The position numbers and the translations under genes are program-made. A stretch of DNA of 64,000 bases from JAISFI01 sp031552335 (lineage in GTDB: Bacteria; Bacteroidota; Bacteroidia; Bacteroidales; Azobacteroidaceae): contig JAVBMQ010000070.1 in the NCBI GenBank assembly GCA_031552335.1, positions 1 to 64,000 of the forward strand. Direction: 5' to 3'. Positions 51,140-60,434 of the stretch are shown one piece after another. The number at the start of each line of letters is the position of its first letter. Position 1 is the stretch's first letter. The notes beneath the pieces were generated by a model. It did not search any database, was not told where the DNA came from, and was given only the letters and a program-made list of their open reading frames with translations.

Positions 51140-53731
51140 TTATTCATTTTTAAATATCAAATTATCTGAAATAAAATCAATACTTATCGGGGCATTCCGA
51201 TTGATATTCTGCGATAATATTTCTTTCGAAAGTCTGTTTAATACATATTTTTGTATCACCCGTTTAACAGGACGGGCTCCAAACTGGGGATCATATCCCT
51301 CTTCAGCAATAAAACCAACAGCAGCATCTGTAAATTCCAGCCGGATACCATTTTCTTTCAGCATTTTTTGAATACCATTCAATTGAATTTGTACAATTTC
51401 CCGGATTTCCGTTTCGTCCAATGGCGTAAACATAATGATTTCATCGATACGATTCAAAAATTCAGGACGAATGGTTTGTTTCAATAAATCTAATACCTCA
51501 TTTTTGGTTTTTTCTACCACCTCTTCCCTATTGGCCGGATTGATTTTTTCAAATCTTTCCCGGATAAGAGAAGAACCTATATTAGAGGTCATAATAATAA
51601 TGGTATTTTTGAAATTCACTACACGACCTTTATTATCCGTCAACCGCCCATCGTCCAGTACCTGCAACAAAACATTGAAAACATCAGGATGTGCTTTTTC
51701 GATTTCATCGAATAAAACAACAGAATATGGCTTCCGACGGATGGCCTCCGTAAGTTGTCCGCCTTCCTCATAACCTACATATCCCGGAGGAGAACCAATC
51801 AAACGTGTTACACTGAATTTTTCCTGGTACTCACTCATATCGATACGCGTCATCATATTTTCGTCGTCGAACAAATATTCCGCTAAAGCTTTAGCCAATT
51901 CGGTCTTTCCCACACCTGTTGTTCCCAGGAAAATAAACGAACCTATCGGACGTTTCGGATCCTGTAAACCGGCGCGGCTTCTCCTGATAGCATCAGAAAC
52001 AGCAGCAATTGCCTCATCCTGCCCGACCACTCTTGTATGCAATTCTTCTTCCAGATGTAACAATTTTTCCGTTTCGCTCTGCATCATTTTTCCAACAGGA
52101 ATTCCTGTCCATTTCGAAACAATTTCAGCAATATCATCTGCATCCACTTCTTCCTTGATAATAGCATTTCCGCCTTGCATCTGGTGTAATTCCGTATTGA
52201 ATTTTTCTATTTCTTCTTCTTTCGCTTTGAGTTTTCCATACCGGATTTCCGCTACTTTACCAAATTCGCCTTCCCTTTCAGCCTTATCTGCCTGAAATTT
52301 AAGATCCTCAATATCAATTTTATTTTGTTGAATCCGGTTGATCAATGCTTTTTCCGATTGCCATTTAGCTTTCAATTTAGATTCCTCTTCCTTTAAATCA
52401 GCGATTTCCTTATTCAAAAATTCCAACTTAGCCTGGTTATCTTCACGTTTGATGGCCTCCCGTTCAATTTCCAGTTGTGTAATCCGCCGGGTGGTCTCAT
52501 CCAAAGCTTCAGGAACCGAATCCACCTGCAAACGCAAACGGGCGGCTGCTTCATCCATTAAATCGATGGCTTTATCAGGCAGGAAACGATCTGTGATATA
52601 ACGACTTGACAACTGAACGGCAGCAATAATTGCATCATCTTTGATTCTGATTTTATGATGATTTTCATACTTTTCTTTCAAACCACGGAGGATAGAAACC
52701 GTGTCTGTTTCTGAAGGTTCGTTGACCATTACAATCTGGAAACGGCGTTCCAAGGCCTTATCTTTTTCAAAATATTTTTGATATTCATCCAGTGTAGTAG
52801 CACCAATGGAACGTAATTCTCCCCGAGCCAAAGCCGGTTTCAGGATATTGGCGGCATCCATAGCCCCTTCTCCTTTCCCTGCTCCCACCAATGTATGGAT
52901 TTCGTCGATGAAAAGGATAATTTCACCATCCGACTGAATGACCTCATTGACTACGGATTTCAATCGTTCTTCAAATTCACCTTTATACTTCGCTCCTGCA
53001 ATCAAGGCCCCCATATCCAAAGAAAATATCTGTTTGGATTTGAGATTTTCAGGTACATCTTTCCTGACAATCCTATGTGCAAGTCCTTCGGCAATAGCAG
53101 TTTTACCCGTTCCTGGTTCGCCGATCAATATCGGATTGTTTTTGGTTCGCCGACTCAAGATCTGCAATACCCTGCGAATTTCCTCATCCCTTCCGATTAC
53201 CGGATCTAATTTACCGGAGCGTGCACGTTCATTCAGATTGATTGCATATTTTGAGAGAGCCTGATAGGTCTCTTCCGCCGATTGAGATGTTACTTTATTT
53301 CCATTACGAAGTTCATTGATGGCAGCCTGTAAATCTTTTTCGGTAACTCCGGCATCTTTCATCATAGACGACACTGTACTCTTCTCTGAGAATAAACCAA
53401 GAATAATATGTTCGATCGAAACATACTGATCGCCCATTTTACTGCTATAGTCTATTGCCTTCTGTAAAACAGCGTTTGATTCCCTGCTCAAATACGGCTC
53501 CCCTCCCGAAACTTTCGGAAACGAAGCAATTTCCTTATCTAAGACAGCATTGAATTGTTGAACATTCGCTCCTATTTTCTGAAAAATGAAATTGACAATA
53601 CTTTCTCCAGTCAACAACACAGCTTTCATCAAATGAGCAGGTTCAATAGACTGCTGATTATTGTTATTCGTGAGCTCAATAGCTTTTTGAACAACTTCTT
53701 GCGCTTTAATTGTAAAATTGTTGAATGTCAT
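51140..53731 (-). CDS. clpB: ClpB disaggregase
   Basis: 863 residues. The N domain (about 1-145) is followed by AAA module 1 with Walker A GEPGTGKTAIAEGLAHR and Walker B ILFIDEIHTLVGAG, the coiled-coil middle domain (about 400-530), and AAA module 2 with GTTGVGKTELAKALAEYLF and VVLFDEIEKAHPDVFN, then a C-terminal D2-small domain. The KMMQSE region before module 2 is as in ClpB. It pulls proteins out of aggregates with DnaK. Length is normal. No CIRCE element or convincing sigma-32 box was found in the 85 bases upstream. Confidence 0.97.
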   Translation of the reverse strand: MTFNNFTIKAQEVVQKAIELTNNNNQQSIEPAHLMKAVLLTGESIVNFIFQKIGANVQQFNAVLDKEIASFPKVSGGEPYLSRESNAVLQKAIDYSSKMGDQYVSIEHIILGLFSEKSTVSSMMKDAGVTEKDLQAAINELRNGNKVTSQSAEETYQALSKYAINLNERARSGKLDPVIGRDEEIRRVLQILSRRTKNNPILIGEPGTGKTAIAEGLAHRIVRKDVPENLKSKQIFSLDMGALIAGAKYKGEFEERLKSVVNEVIQSDGEIILFIDEIHTLVGAGKGEGAMDAANILKPALARGELRSIGATTLDEYQKYFEKDKALERRFQIVMVNEPSETDTVSILRGLKEKYENHHKIRIKDDAIIAAVQLSSRYITDRFLPDKAIDLMDEAAARLRLQVDSVPEALDETTRRITQLEIEREAIKREDNQAKLEFLNKEIADLKEEESKLKAKWQSEKALINRIQQNKIDIEDLKFQADKAEREGEFGKVAEIRYGKLKAKEEEIEKFNTELHQMQGGNAIIKEEVDADDIAEIVSKWTGIPVGKMMQSETEKLLHLEEELHTRVVGQDEAIAAVSDAIRRSRAGLQDPKRPIGSFIFLGTTGVGKTELAKALAEYLFDDENMMTRIDMSEYQEKFSVTRLIGSPPGYVGYEEGGQLTEAIRRKPYSVVLFDEIEKAHPDVFNVLLQVLDDGRLTDNKGRVVNFKNTIIIMTSNIGSSLIRERFEKINPANREEVVEKTKNEVLDLLKQTIRPEFLNRIDEIIMFTPLDETEIREIVQIQLNGIQKMLKENGIRLEFTDAAVGFIAEEGYDPQFGARPVKRVIQKYVLNRLSKEILSQNINRNAPISIDFISDNLIFKNE

Positions 53732-53816
53732 AAACGTTTTTTTTAGTTTCTGATAAAAAAAACGTCAAAGGCCTTGCCAATGTTCAAAAAGGATAAAAAA
53801 ATGACAGAATGTCAGA

Positions 53817-55481
53817 TCATTCTTCCGGAGCAGGCTGGTACATATAGCGTTTCAGGCTTCTTTTGGGAGTCTTTTCAAATTCTTCCTGGTGGATTTTAAA
53901 CTTGGATATCTGACTATATGACGGAAGTTCATGGTTCAATACCGAGATATTTTGCTCCATCATCTGTTCTACCTGCGGATGATTGATTTCTTCCTTATCA
54001 ATCAGTTCCCAATCCGGGTAAATCAGGGCAATCAAACGATCTCCCTGTTGTACAATCAGTGATTCAGACACATAAGGCATATTATTCAGCTTGTCTTCTA
54101 TTTCTTCAGGATAGATATTCTGACCGGAAGGTCCCAGGATCATTGTTTTACTCCTTCCTTTAATATACAGGAAACCATCGGCATCCATAATCCCCAGGTC
54201 ACCGGTATTCATCCAGCCATCTTTCAGGAATATTTCAGCAGTAGCTTCTTCGTTCTTATAGTATCCAAGCATTACATTATCACCTCTCACATGTATTTCG
54301 CCCACCACATGCTCCGGATCGGAAGATTCGATACGAATTTCCATGCGATCGACTGCCCGTCCGCAAGACCCTTGTTTGAATGTATCCCATTGTTCATATG
54401 AAACCAAAGGTCCACACTCCGTCATTCCATAACCAACTGTGTATCTGAAATTTATCGACCTCAAAAAAGTCTCCACATCCTTATTCAATGCAGCACCTCC
54501 GATAACCACCTGTGAAAATTTTTCTCCGAAAGACTTCTCCAGTTTATCCTTTACCACCTCCAGAACCTTGGAATCAACATAAGGAATCTTCAGCAGAAAC
54601 TTCATCAACGGTTTTTCTAATTCCGGGAAAATTTTATTTTTCACAATTTTCTCTATAATCAACGGTACAGCTAATATAAGAGTAGGTTTGATGGTTGTGA
54701 AAGCGTCTGCAATGATTTTGGGAGACGGATGACGAGTCAGGAAATGCACATGATTTCCTTTGGATACAGAATTTAATATTTCAATAGCCAAACCATACAT
54801 ATGAGCCATAGGAAGCATACATACAATATTATCTCCCGGCCGGATAAATGTTAATTTATCATTGGCAAACTTGGTATTGGACCACAAACTCCGATAAGGA
54901 ATCATTACTCCCTTTGAGAAAGATGTTGTACCCGATGTGTAACTTAAAACAGCTAATTCATCAGGCTTTTCGATATGATATTTTATATCCTGTTTGGTAA
55001 ACTCCTTTGGATATTTCTGCCCGAAAAGCAAATTCAGGTTATCCTTTGTTTTAACCAGAGACTTTGCTTTACATTTCAATAAATTAAAATCATTTAAACA
55101 AAAAATAGCCTGTAAATCGGGCATTTTATATTCATTCAGATTTTCAAGGATACTTCTTCCTCCAAATAGAATTTTTGCTTCCGAATGATTGACAATATGA
55201 TGAATATTATCAGGTTTAAATTCATGAAGAATAGGAACAGCTACAGCTCCATAAGAAAGAATACCGAAAAAAGTCATGGCCCAGTTGGAGGAATTCCGGC
55301 CAACCAATGCGATTTTATCTCCTTTCTTTACGCCTGCACCATCGAGCAAAATATGTATTTTCTCTATTTTCTCTGCAAAATCCTTATAATTATAAGTAGC
55401 TCCATTATAATCGGAAAAAACCGGCAGTTCCCAATACTGCTTGATAGCATTTTCTATTAATTCTAAGAAACGTCCATTCAT
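53817..55481 (-). CDS. AMP-binding acyl-CoA synthetase
   Basis: 554 residues. The adenylate-forming fold is clear: LSYTSGTTSFSKGVMIPYRS (P-loop, with SFS in place of the usual GxP), VGYGMTECGPLVSYEQW, GWMNTGDLGIMDADGFLYIKGRSKTMI (adenylate motif, split in reading) and PEEIEDKLNNMPYVSE. The C-terminal Lys near EKTPKRSLKRYM should activate the acyl group. It probably makes long-chain fatty acyl-CoA. The region around the substrate pocket cannot fix chain length. It stands alone, divergent from the T9SS plug-protein gene. Confidence 0.88.
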   Translation of the reverse strand: MNGRFLELIENAIKQYWELPVFSDYNGATYNYKDFAEKIEKIHILLDGAGVKKGDKIALVGRNSSNWAMTFFGILSYGAVAVPILHEFKPDNIHHIVNHSEAKILFGGRSILENLNEYKMPDLQAIFCLNDFNLLKCKAKSLVKTKDNLNLLFGQKYPKEFTKQDIKYHIEKPDELAVLSYTSGTTSFSKGVMIPYRSLWSNTKFANDKLTFIRPGDNIVCMLPMAHMYGLAIEILNSVSKGNHVHFLTRHPSPKIIADAFTTIKPTLILAVPLIIEKIVKNKIFPELEKPLMKFLLKIPYVDSKVLEVVKDKLEKSFGEKFSQVVIGGAALNKDVETFLRSINFRYTVGYGMTECGPLVSYEQWDTFKQGSCGRAVDRMEIRIESSDPEHVVGEIHVRGDNVMLGYYKNEEATAEIFLKDGWMNTGDLGIMDADGFLYIKGRSKTMILGPSGQNIYPEEIEDKLNNMPYVSESLIVQQGDRLIALIYPDWELIDKEEINHPQVEQMMEQNISVLNHELPSYSQISKFKIHQEEFEKTPKRSLKRYMYQPAPEE

Positions 55482-55612
55482 AAATTATAGTGTTTAGTTT
55501 CACAAAAGTAAGTTTTTATCATTGAAATCCGAAATCTTTAGAAATAAATTTTTAATTTTGAAGCTAAATAATCATTTTATGATTCTTTTGATTGGTAATT
55601 ATTTGATTAATA

Positions 55613-56881
55613 ATGAAAAACACTTTTATTAAAATATTATTTCTTGCAATAGCTACCTGCTATGTCCAAAACAGTTGGAGCAGGATCTACAGAACAGAAA
55701 CACATACCGACAGAATCAAATCTTTACAGGTAAGTGTATTGGATGACTGGGAAGCGCCGGCGATTATAAATCCGAAAAGCGGCGATTTTATCGAAATTAA
55801 ATTTGATGAAATGTCTCATGAGTATCATTATCTTGCCTATAGGATTATCCATTGTAATGCAGATTGGACCCCCTCTCAATTGACTGCCATTGAATATTTA
55901 AACGGGTTTCAGGATTTAACAATCTCTGATTATACATTCTCGTTCAACACTACCATGCCATATACACATTACAAGATGGTGTTTCCGAATGATGATGTAC
56001 AGTTTAAAGTTTCCGGAAATTATGCAATAGAAGTTTATGATACGGAAAAACCGGATGTAACATTGCTTTCTGCCTGTTTTTCCATCACGGAATCAGCTCT
56101 TCCCATAGCTGCCAAAGTAACAACAACAACAGATATTGATTTTAATAAAGAACATCAACAGGTAAGTTTCAATATCAATTGCAAAGACTATCGTATTACG
56201 TCCCCTCAGCAGGAACTGAAAGTATATGTCATGCAAAATAGCAGAAGAGATAACATGGTTAGCCTGGTACAACCAACATCTATCCTTAACAATCAATTTG
56301 TTTATGAACATAACCGGAATCTGATCTTTGAGGCCGGAAATGAATACCGGAGATTTGAGATGACAACCACTGCCTACAAAGGAATGGGTATCGACAAACT
56401 GGATTTTTTCTCTCCTTACTTTCATATTACCCTTTTTAAAGATTTGTTCCGTTCTCATAAATCATATATTTATGATCAGGACCAGGATGGTAAGTATCTG
56501 GTACGTTGTGTACAGGGCGAAGATTATGATTCCGAATCTGATTATTTTTTCGTTCATTTTTCTTTAGAATCTCCGGAACCCTTATTGGGAAGAGTATATA
56601 TCCTGGGAGAAGCTTTCAACAATATTCTGGATTCCAGAAGTGAGATGGAGTATAACCGGGAAACTAGTACTTACGAAAAAACCGTTATTATGAAACAAGG
56701 GGCATATAATGATATGTATGTTCTGAAAACAAGCGATAAATCTTCCCGGGGAAGTACGGCTGTTACGGAAGGTAATTATTTTCAGACGGAAAATGAATAT
56801 TTGATTTTGGTATATCACAGACCTATTGGGGGGAGATATGACAGGCTTGTTGGGGTTAAAAATTTGAGAATTGAGAATTGA
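55613..56881 (+). CDS. Type IX secretion system plug-domain protein (DUF5103)
   Basis: 422 residues. A signal peptide (FIKILFLAIATCYVQNSWS) is followed by the plug domain: YRTETHTDRIKSLQVSVLDD, then YLAYRIIHCNADWTPSQLTA and YLNGFQDLTISDYTFSFNTT, with PYTHYKMVFPNDDVQFK-like text next. Plug proteins close the periplasmic side of the SprA translocon in gliding Bacteroidota. Its presence with gldE and gldD fits a type IX system in this organism, although SprA and other core genes are not in the window. The final residues LRIEN and the stop are in AT-rich repeat-like sequence (GAGAATTGAGAATTGAAAT). Confidence 0.85.
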   Translation: MKNTFIKILFLAIATCYVQNSWSRIYRTETHTDRIKSLQVSVLDDWEAPAIINPKSGDFIEIKFDEMSHEYHYLAYRIIHCNADWTPSQLTAIEYLNGFQDLTISDYTFSFNTTMPYTHYKMVFPNDDVQFKVSGNYAIEVYDTEKPDVTLLSACFSITESALPIAAKVTTTTDIDFNKEHQQVSFNINCKDYRITSPQQELKVYVMQNSRRDNMVSLVQPTSILNNQFVYEHNRNLIFEAGNEYRRFEMTTTAYKGMGIDKLDFFSPYFHITLFKDLFRSHKSYIYDQDQDGKYLVRCVQGEDYDSESDYFFVHFSLESPEPLLGRVYILGEAFNNILDSRSEMEYNRETSTYEKTVIMKQGAYNDMYVLKTSDKSSRGSTAVTEGNYFQTENEYLILVYHRPIGGRYDRLVGVKNLRIEN

Positions 56882-56894
56882 AATATAATGCATA

Positions 56895-57057
56895 AACTTG
56901 TCTTGACTTTTTTCTAACGCGAATTTGAACGAATTAAAAACGAATTAAGATGAATTTTAAAAATATTTTTATTTTAAATTTATTCTGATTCGTTTTTAAT
57001 TCGTTCAAATTCGCGTTCGAAAAGTATTTAGAATAAAATTACTAAAAGTCAAGTTCA
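56895..57057. repeat. Large cruciform inverted repeat (family C)
   Basis: Arms at 56916-56945 and 56988-57017 are perfect for 30 bases (AACGCGAATTTGAACGAATT plus AAAAACGAAT). A further pair CTTGACTTTT (56902-56911) and AAAAGTCAAG (57044-57053) encloses it. The centre is almost pure A/T. It occupies most of the gap between the plug-protein gene and the GH43-like gene. Confidence 0.8.
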
Positions 57058-57073
57058 AAAAAAATTAAACACC

Positions 57074-58075
57074 ATGAAAAAAATCGGATTAACATTATTG
57101 GGATGCTTACTCTTTTCATTTATGCTATCTGCACAACAACGCGGACAACGTGAAATAAGAAAAAATATTCCTTTGGATTCCATCACATTAAGTGATCCCT
57201 GCATATTAGCAGATAAAAAAACAAATATGTATTACATGACAGGAACCGGAGGCATGTTATGGAAAAGTAAAGATCTGAAACTTTGGGAAGGACCTTATCA
57301 CGTGGCAAAAACCGATTCGAATTCATGGATGGGTCCTCGGCCAATGATCTGGGCCGCAGAAATTCATGCCTATAAAGACAAGTACTATTATTTTGCTACT
57401 TTCACCAACCGGGCCGTTAAAATAGATACAGTCGGTGATAATGTGATAGAACGCCGGGCCAGTCATATACTGGTCAGCGATACACCAGATGGTCCATATG
57501 TACCAATGCAAGATTCTATCTACCTGCCTGCCGATAAACCAACACTTGATGGTACATTCTGGGTTGATAAGGATGGTAAACCTTATATGATTTATTGTTA
57601 CGAATGGTTGCAAAACCTGAATGGGACGATGGAAAAAATAGAGTTAAAACCAGACCTGAGTGGTTCTGTTGGCGAAGGAGTCTTATTATTCCGTGCCAGT
57701 GAATCACCCTGGAGTCGTGAAAAAGACAAAAACGGCAATGATGTTCCCAACATGGTAACCGACGGACCCTATCTTTTCTATACGGGAACCGGTAGATTAG
57801 GCATGATATGGACCAGCTGGATATACAAGGATTACACACAGGGAGTAGTCTATTCCGAAAGCGGTACCTTAGATGGTCCGTGGATACACGAAAAAGATCC
57901 GATCACTCCAGCCAATTATGGTCACGGTATGTTATTCCAAACTTTTGAAGGAAAATGGTTAATGTCGGTACACAGTCATAAAGATATCAATGGACGTTAC
58001 CACCGGGTACCTCATTTATTTGAGGTAGACTTATCAGGTGATAAGTTGGTGGTTGGAAAAGAATTTATACCATAA
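57074..58075 (+). CDS. Glycoside hydrolase family 43-like protein
   Basis: 333 residues. A signal peptide (IGLTLLGCLLFSFMLSAQ) directs export. The five-bladed GH43 fold is suggested by LSDPCILADKKTNMYYMTGT with Asp41 as the likely base, PTLDGTFWVDKDGKPYMIYC with the second Asp, and CYEWLQNLNGTME, whose Glu may be the acid. VTDGPYLFYTGTGRLGMIWT is typical of this subgroup. No type IX C-terminal sorting domain is seen. Target glycan unknown (arabinan, xylan or related). It is a lone carbohydrate enzyme with no SusC/D pair beside it, between the plug-protein gene and the convergent panB. Confidence 0.8.
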   Translation: MKKIGLTLLGCLLFSFMLSAQQRGQREIRKNIPLDSITLSDPCILADKKTNMYYMTGTGGMLWKSKDLKLWEGPYHVAKTDSNSWMGPRPMIWAAEIHAYKDKYYYFATFTNRAVKIDTVGDNVIERRASHILVSDTPDGPYVPMQDSIYLPADKPTLDGTFWVDKDGKPYMIYCYEWLQNLNGTMEKIELKPDLSGSVGEGVLLFRASESPWSREKDKNGNDVPNMVTDGPYLFYTGTGRLGMIWTSWIYKDYTQGVVYSESGTLDGPWIHEKDPITPANYGHGMLFQTFEGKWLMSVHSHKDINGRYHRVPHLFEVDLSGDKLVVGKEFIP

Positions 58076-58084
58076 AGATTGACA

Positions 58085-58137
58085 ATTGATAATTGACAAT
58101 TAACTGACACATAGAAAATTAATTGTCAATTATCAAT
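58085..58137. repeat. Family B inverted repeat at the GH43/panB junction
   Basis: ATTGATAATTGACAATTAA (58085-58103) pairs with TTAATTGTCAATTATCAAT (58119-58137), a perfect 19-bp stem with a 15-base loop. A further half unit ATCAATTATCAATTT follows up to the panB stop. It may act as a bidirectional terminator. Confidence 0.75.
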
Positions 58138-58155
58138 ATAGTATCAATTATCAAT

Positions 58156-58974
58156 TTAATAAGACTCCGTTTCATTCGGGAAATCCCGACTCTTCACATC
58201 ATTGATATAATGTTCTACTGCATTCAGGATAACATCATGAAGGTTGGCATATCTTCGGAGAAAACGGGGAGAAAATTCTTTATTGATTCCTAACATATCA
58301 TGCATTACCAGTACCTGACCATCAACTTCACCTCCTGCACCTATTCCAATGATCGGAATCTCAAGTTCCCGGGCAACTTCTCCAGCCAGTTTGGCCGGAA
58401 TTTTTTCCAATACAATCGCAAAGCAGCCTAATTCCTGTAACAGACGTGCATCTTCAATCAACTTACCAGCTTCCGCCTCTCCTTTGGCACGCACGGTATA
58501 AGTACCGAATTTATTGATCGATTGAGGCATCAAACCTAAATGTCCCATTACCGGAATACCGGCACTGAGTATCCGTTGCACAGACTCTTTGATCTCAGCA
58601 CCACCTTCTATTTTCACACAATCCGCATGTGTTTCTTTCATGATACGGATGGCAGAATGTACTGCTTCCTTGGAATTTCCCTGATATGATCCAAAAGGCA
58701 TATCTACGATTACCAAAGCGCGTTTAACAGCTTTCATAACAGATTTTCCATGGTAAATCATCTGGTCCAATGTCATCGGCAAAGTAGTTACATTACCTGC
58801 CATCACATTAGAGGCTGAATCGCCTACCAAAATAATATCCATTCCGGCTTTATCAATGATTGACGCCATGGAATAATCATACGCGGTCAACATGGAAATT
58901 TTTTCCCCACGTTGTTTCATCTCAAAAAGACGATGCGTAGTTACTTTTCTGTTATCTTCAGAATACGTTGACAT
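58156..58974 (-). CDS. panB: 3-methyl-2-oxobutanoate hydroxymethyltransferase
   Basis: 272 residues from ATG 58974 (MSTYSEDNRKVTTHRLFEMK); a GTG eight codons upstream lies next to the -7 box and would start before the transcript. It makes ketopantoate for pantothenate and CoA. Seen: ISMLTAYDYSMASIIDKAGM, ILVGDSASNVMAG, GMLGLMPQS-type text (MGHLGLMPQSINKFG), FAIVLEKIPAKLA with the catalytic Glu and IPIIGIGAGGEVDGQVLVMH. The rest of the pantothenate genes are not nearby. Divergent from pgk, with overlapping promoter regions. Confidence 0.95.
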   Translation of the reverse strand: MSTYSEDNRKVTTHRLFEMKQRGEKISMLTAYDYSMASIIDKAGMDIILVGDSASNVMAGNVTTLPMTLDQMIYHGKSVMKAVKRALVIVDMPFGSYQGNSKEAVHSAIRIMKETHADCVKIEGGAEIKESVQRILSAGIPVMGHLGLMPQSINKFGTYTVRAKGEAEAGKLIEDARLLQELGCFAIVLEKIPAKLAGEVARELEIPIIGIGAGGEVDGQVLVMHDMLGINKEFSPRFLRRYANLHDVILNAVEHYINDVKSRDFPNETESY

Positions 58975-58997
58975 ATAATAAAAATTAGAATTGGCCA

Positions 58998-59005
58998 CAA
59001 AGGTA
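58998..59005 (-). promoter_or_regulatory. -7 box for panB
   Basis: Minus-strand TACCTTTG. The start would be near 58993, about 20 bases before the panB ATG. No matching -33 TTTG was found. Confidence 0.5.
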
Positions 59006-59026
59006 AATAAAAACTAAAAAAATCGC

Positions 59027-59034
59027 TATCTTTG
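59027..59034 (+). promoter_or_regulatory. -7 box for pgk
   Basis: TATCTTTG, 45 bases before the pgk ATG. It faces the panB -7 box with only 21 bases between, so the two polymerase sites overlap. Confidence 0.5.
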
Positions 59035-59078
59035 TGGTCTTGTTTTGAAAAACTTATCTACAATTAATTTTTATAATT

Positions 59079-60341
59079 ATGCAAACAATTGACAAATTCA
59101 ACTTTGCCGGACACAAGGCATTTGTGAGGGTTGACTTCAATGTCCCTCTTGATGAAAATTTCAACATCACCGACGATACCCGTATCCGTGCGGCTCTTCC
59201 TACTTTGAAAAAAATATTAGGAGATGGCGGTAGCCTGATCATCGGTTCTCACCTGGGACGCCCGAAAGGAGTGACAGACAAATATTCTCTGAAACACATC
59301 CTTGCTCATGTTTCCAAATTACTTGGTGTGGAAGTTCAATTTGCTGATGATTGTATCGGACAACAAGCTAAAGATAAAGCTGCTGCGCTGAAACCGGGAG
59401 AAGTTTTATTGCTTGAAAACCTTCGTTTCTATGCAGAAGAAGAAGGCAAACCCAGAGGTTTGGCTGAAGATGCTTCTGAAGAAGAAAAAGCTGCTGCTAA
59501 AAAAGCTGTTAAGGCCAGCCAGAAAGAATTTACCAAAACTTTGGCTTCTTTCGCTGATGTATATGTAAATGATGCTTTCGGAACAGCTCACCGTGCTCAC
59601 GCATCTACAGCATTGATCGCTGATTTTTATGATGTTGATCATAAATTGTTTGGATTCCTGATGCAAAAAGAAATTGATGCTGTAGAAAAAGTAATGAAAG
59701 ATACAGCTCGTCCTTTCACTGCTATCATGGGAGGATCCAAAGTTTCTTCTAAAATTGAAATCATCGAGAATCTGTTAGGTAAAGTAAACAACCTGATTAT
59801 TGCAGGAGGTATGACTTATACTTTCACCAAAGCTTTGGGTGGTAAAATTGGAAATTCTATTTGTGAAGATGACAAATTAGATTTAGCACTTGATTTATTG
59901 AAAAAAGCCAAAGAAAACGGTGTAAATATGGTATTAGCTGTGGATGCAAAAGCTGCTGATGCTTTCAGCAATGATGCTAACACTCAATTTGTAGATGTAA
60001 ATGCTATTCCTGATGGTTGGGAAGGTTTGGATATAGGCCCTAAGACAGAAAAAATATTTGCAGATGTTATCAAAGCTTCTAAAACTATTCTTTGGAACGG
60101 TCCTACGGGAGTTTTTGAATTTGACAATTTTACAAGCGGTTCACGCGCTGTAGGTAATGCTATCGTTGAAGCAACTAAAAACGGAGCATTCTCTCTTGTG
60201 GGTGGTGGTGACTCTGTGGCTTGTGTAAACAAATTCGGTATCGCAGAACAAGTATCTTATGTATCTACCGGTGGTGGTGCACTTCTTGAGTTTATAGAAG
60301 GAAGAGAATTGCCGGGAATCAAGGCGATCAGAGGATATTAA
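59079..60341 (+). CDS. pgk: Phosphoglycerate kinase
   Basis: 420 residues. The glycolytic kinase that makes ATP from 1,3-bisphosphoglycerate. Seen: HKAFVRVDFNVPLDENFN, IIGSHLGRPKG, VLLLENLRFYAEEEG, VYVNDAFGTAHRAHAST, IMGGSKVSSKIEII, ILWNGPTGVFEF and SLVGGGDSVACVNKFG for nucleotide binding. A short charged insertion near residues 125-150 (EDASEEEKAAAKKAVKASQK) is rich in Ala/Lys/Glu and is normal for Bacteroidota Pgk. Ends at a large inverted repeat that separates it from the convergent TonB receptor. Confidence 0.97.
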   Translation: MQTIDKFNFAGHKAFVRVDFNVPLDENFNITDDTRIRAALPTLKKILGDGGSLIIGSHLGRPKGVTDKYSLKHILAHVSKLLGVEVQFADDCIGQQAKDKAAALKPGEVLLLENLRFYAEEEGKPRGLAEDASEEEKAAAKKAVKASQKEFTKTLASFADVYVNDAFGTAHRAHASTALIADFYDVDHKLFGFLMQKEIDAVEKVMKDTARPFTAIMGGSKVSSKIEIIENLLGKVNNLIIAGGMTYTFTKALGGKIGNSICEDDKLDLALDLLKKAKENGVNMVLAVDAKAADAFSNDANTQFVDVNAIPDGWEGLDIGPKTEKIFADVIKASKTILWNGPTGVFEFDNFTSGSRAVGNAIVEATKNGAFSLVGGGDSVACVNKFGIAEQVSYVSTGGGALLEFIEGRELPGIKAIRGY

Positions 60342-60345
60342 TTGA

Positions 60346-60430
60346 AATTTTGAATTTTGAATTCTAAATTTTGAATTAGGGGCTGACGCCAATAGTATAA
60401 TTCAAAATTTAGAATTCAAAATTCAAAATT
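60346..60430. repeat. Family A inverted repeat with perfect 32-bp arms
   Basis: Arms at 60346-60377 and 60399-60430 match for all 32 bases, with a 21-base GC-richer loop. It lies at the convergent junction of pgk and the TonB receptor gene, four bases from each stop, and may serve as a shared terminator. Confidence 0.8.
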
Positions 60431-60434
60431 AACC

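Noticed and set aside
53732..53816. Search for CIRCE or sigma-32 heat-shock control in front of clpB
   Set aside because: No inverted repeat of the CIRCE kind and no convincing CTTGAA/CCCCAT pair was found; a TTTTTGAAC stretch alone is not enough.
57680..57790. TDGP in place of EGP in the GH43-like protein taken as loss of the catalytic acid
   Set aside because: This subgroup commonly has TDGP here, and a Glu in CYEWLQ is a likely acid; no loss can be claimed.
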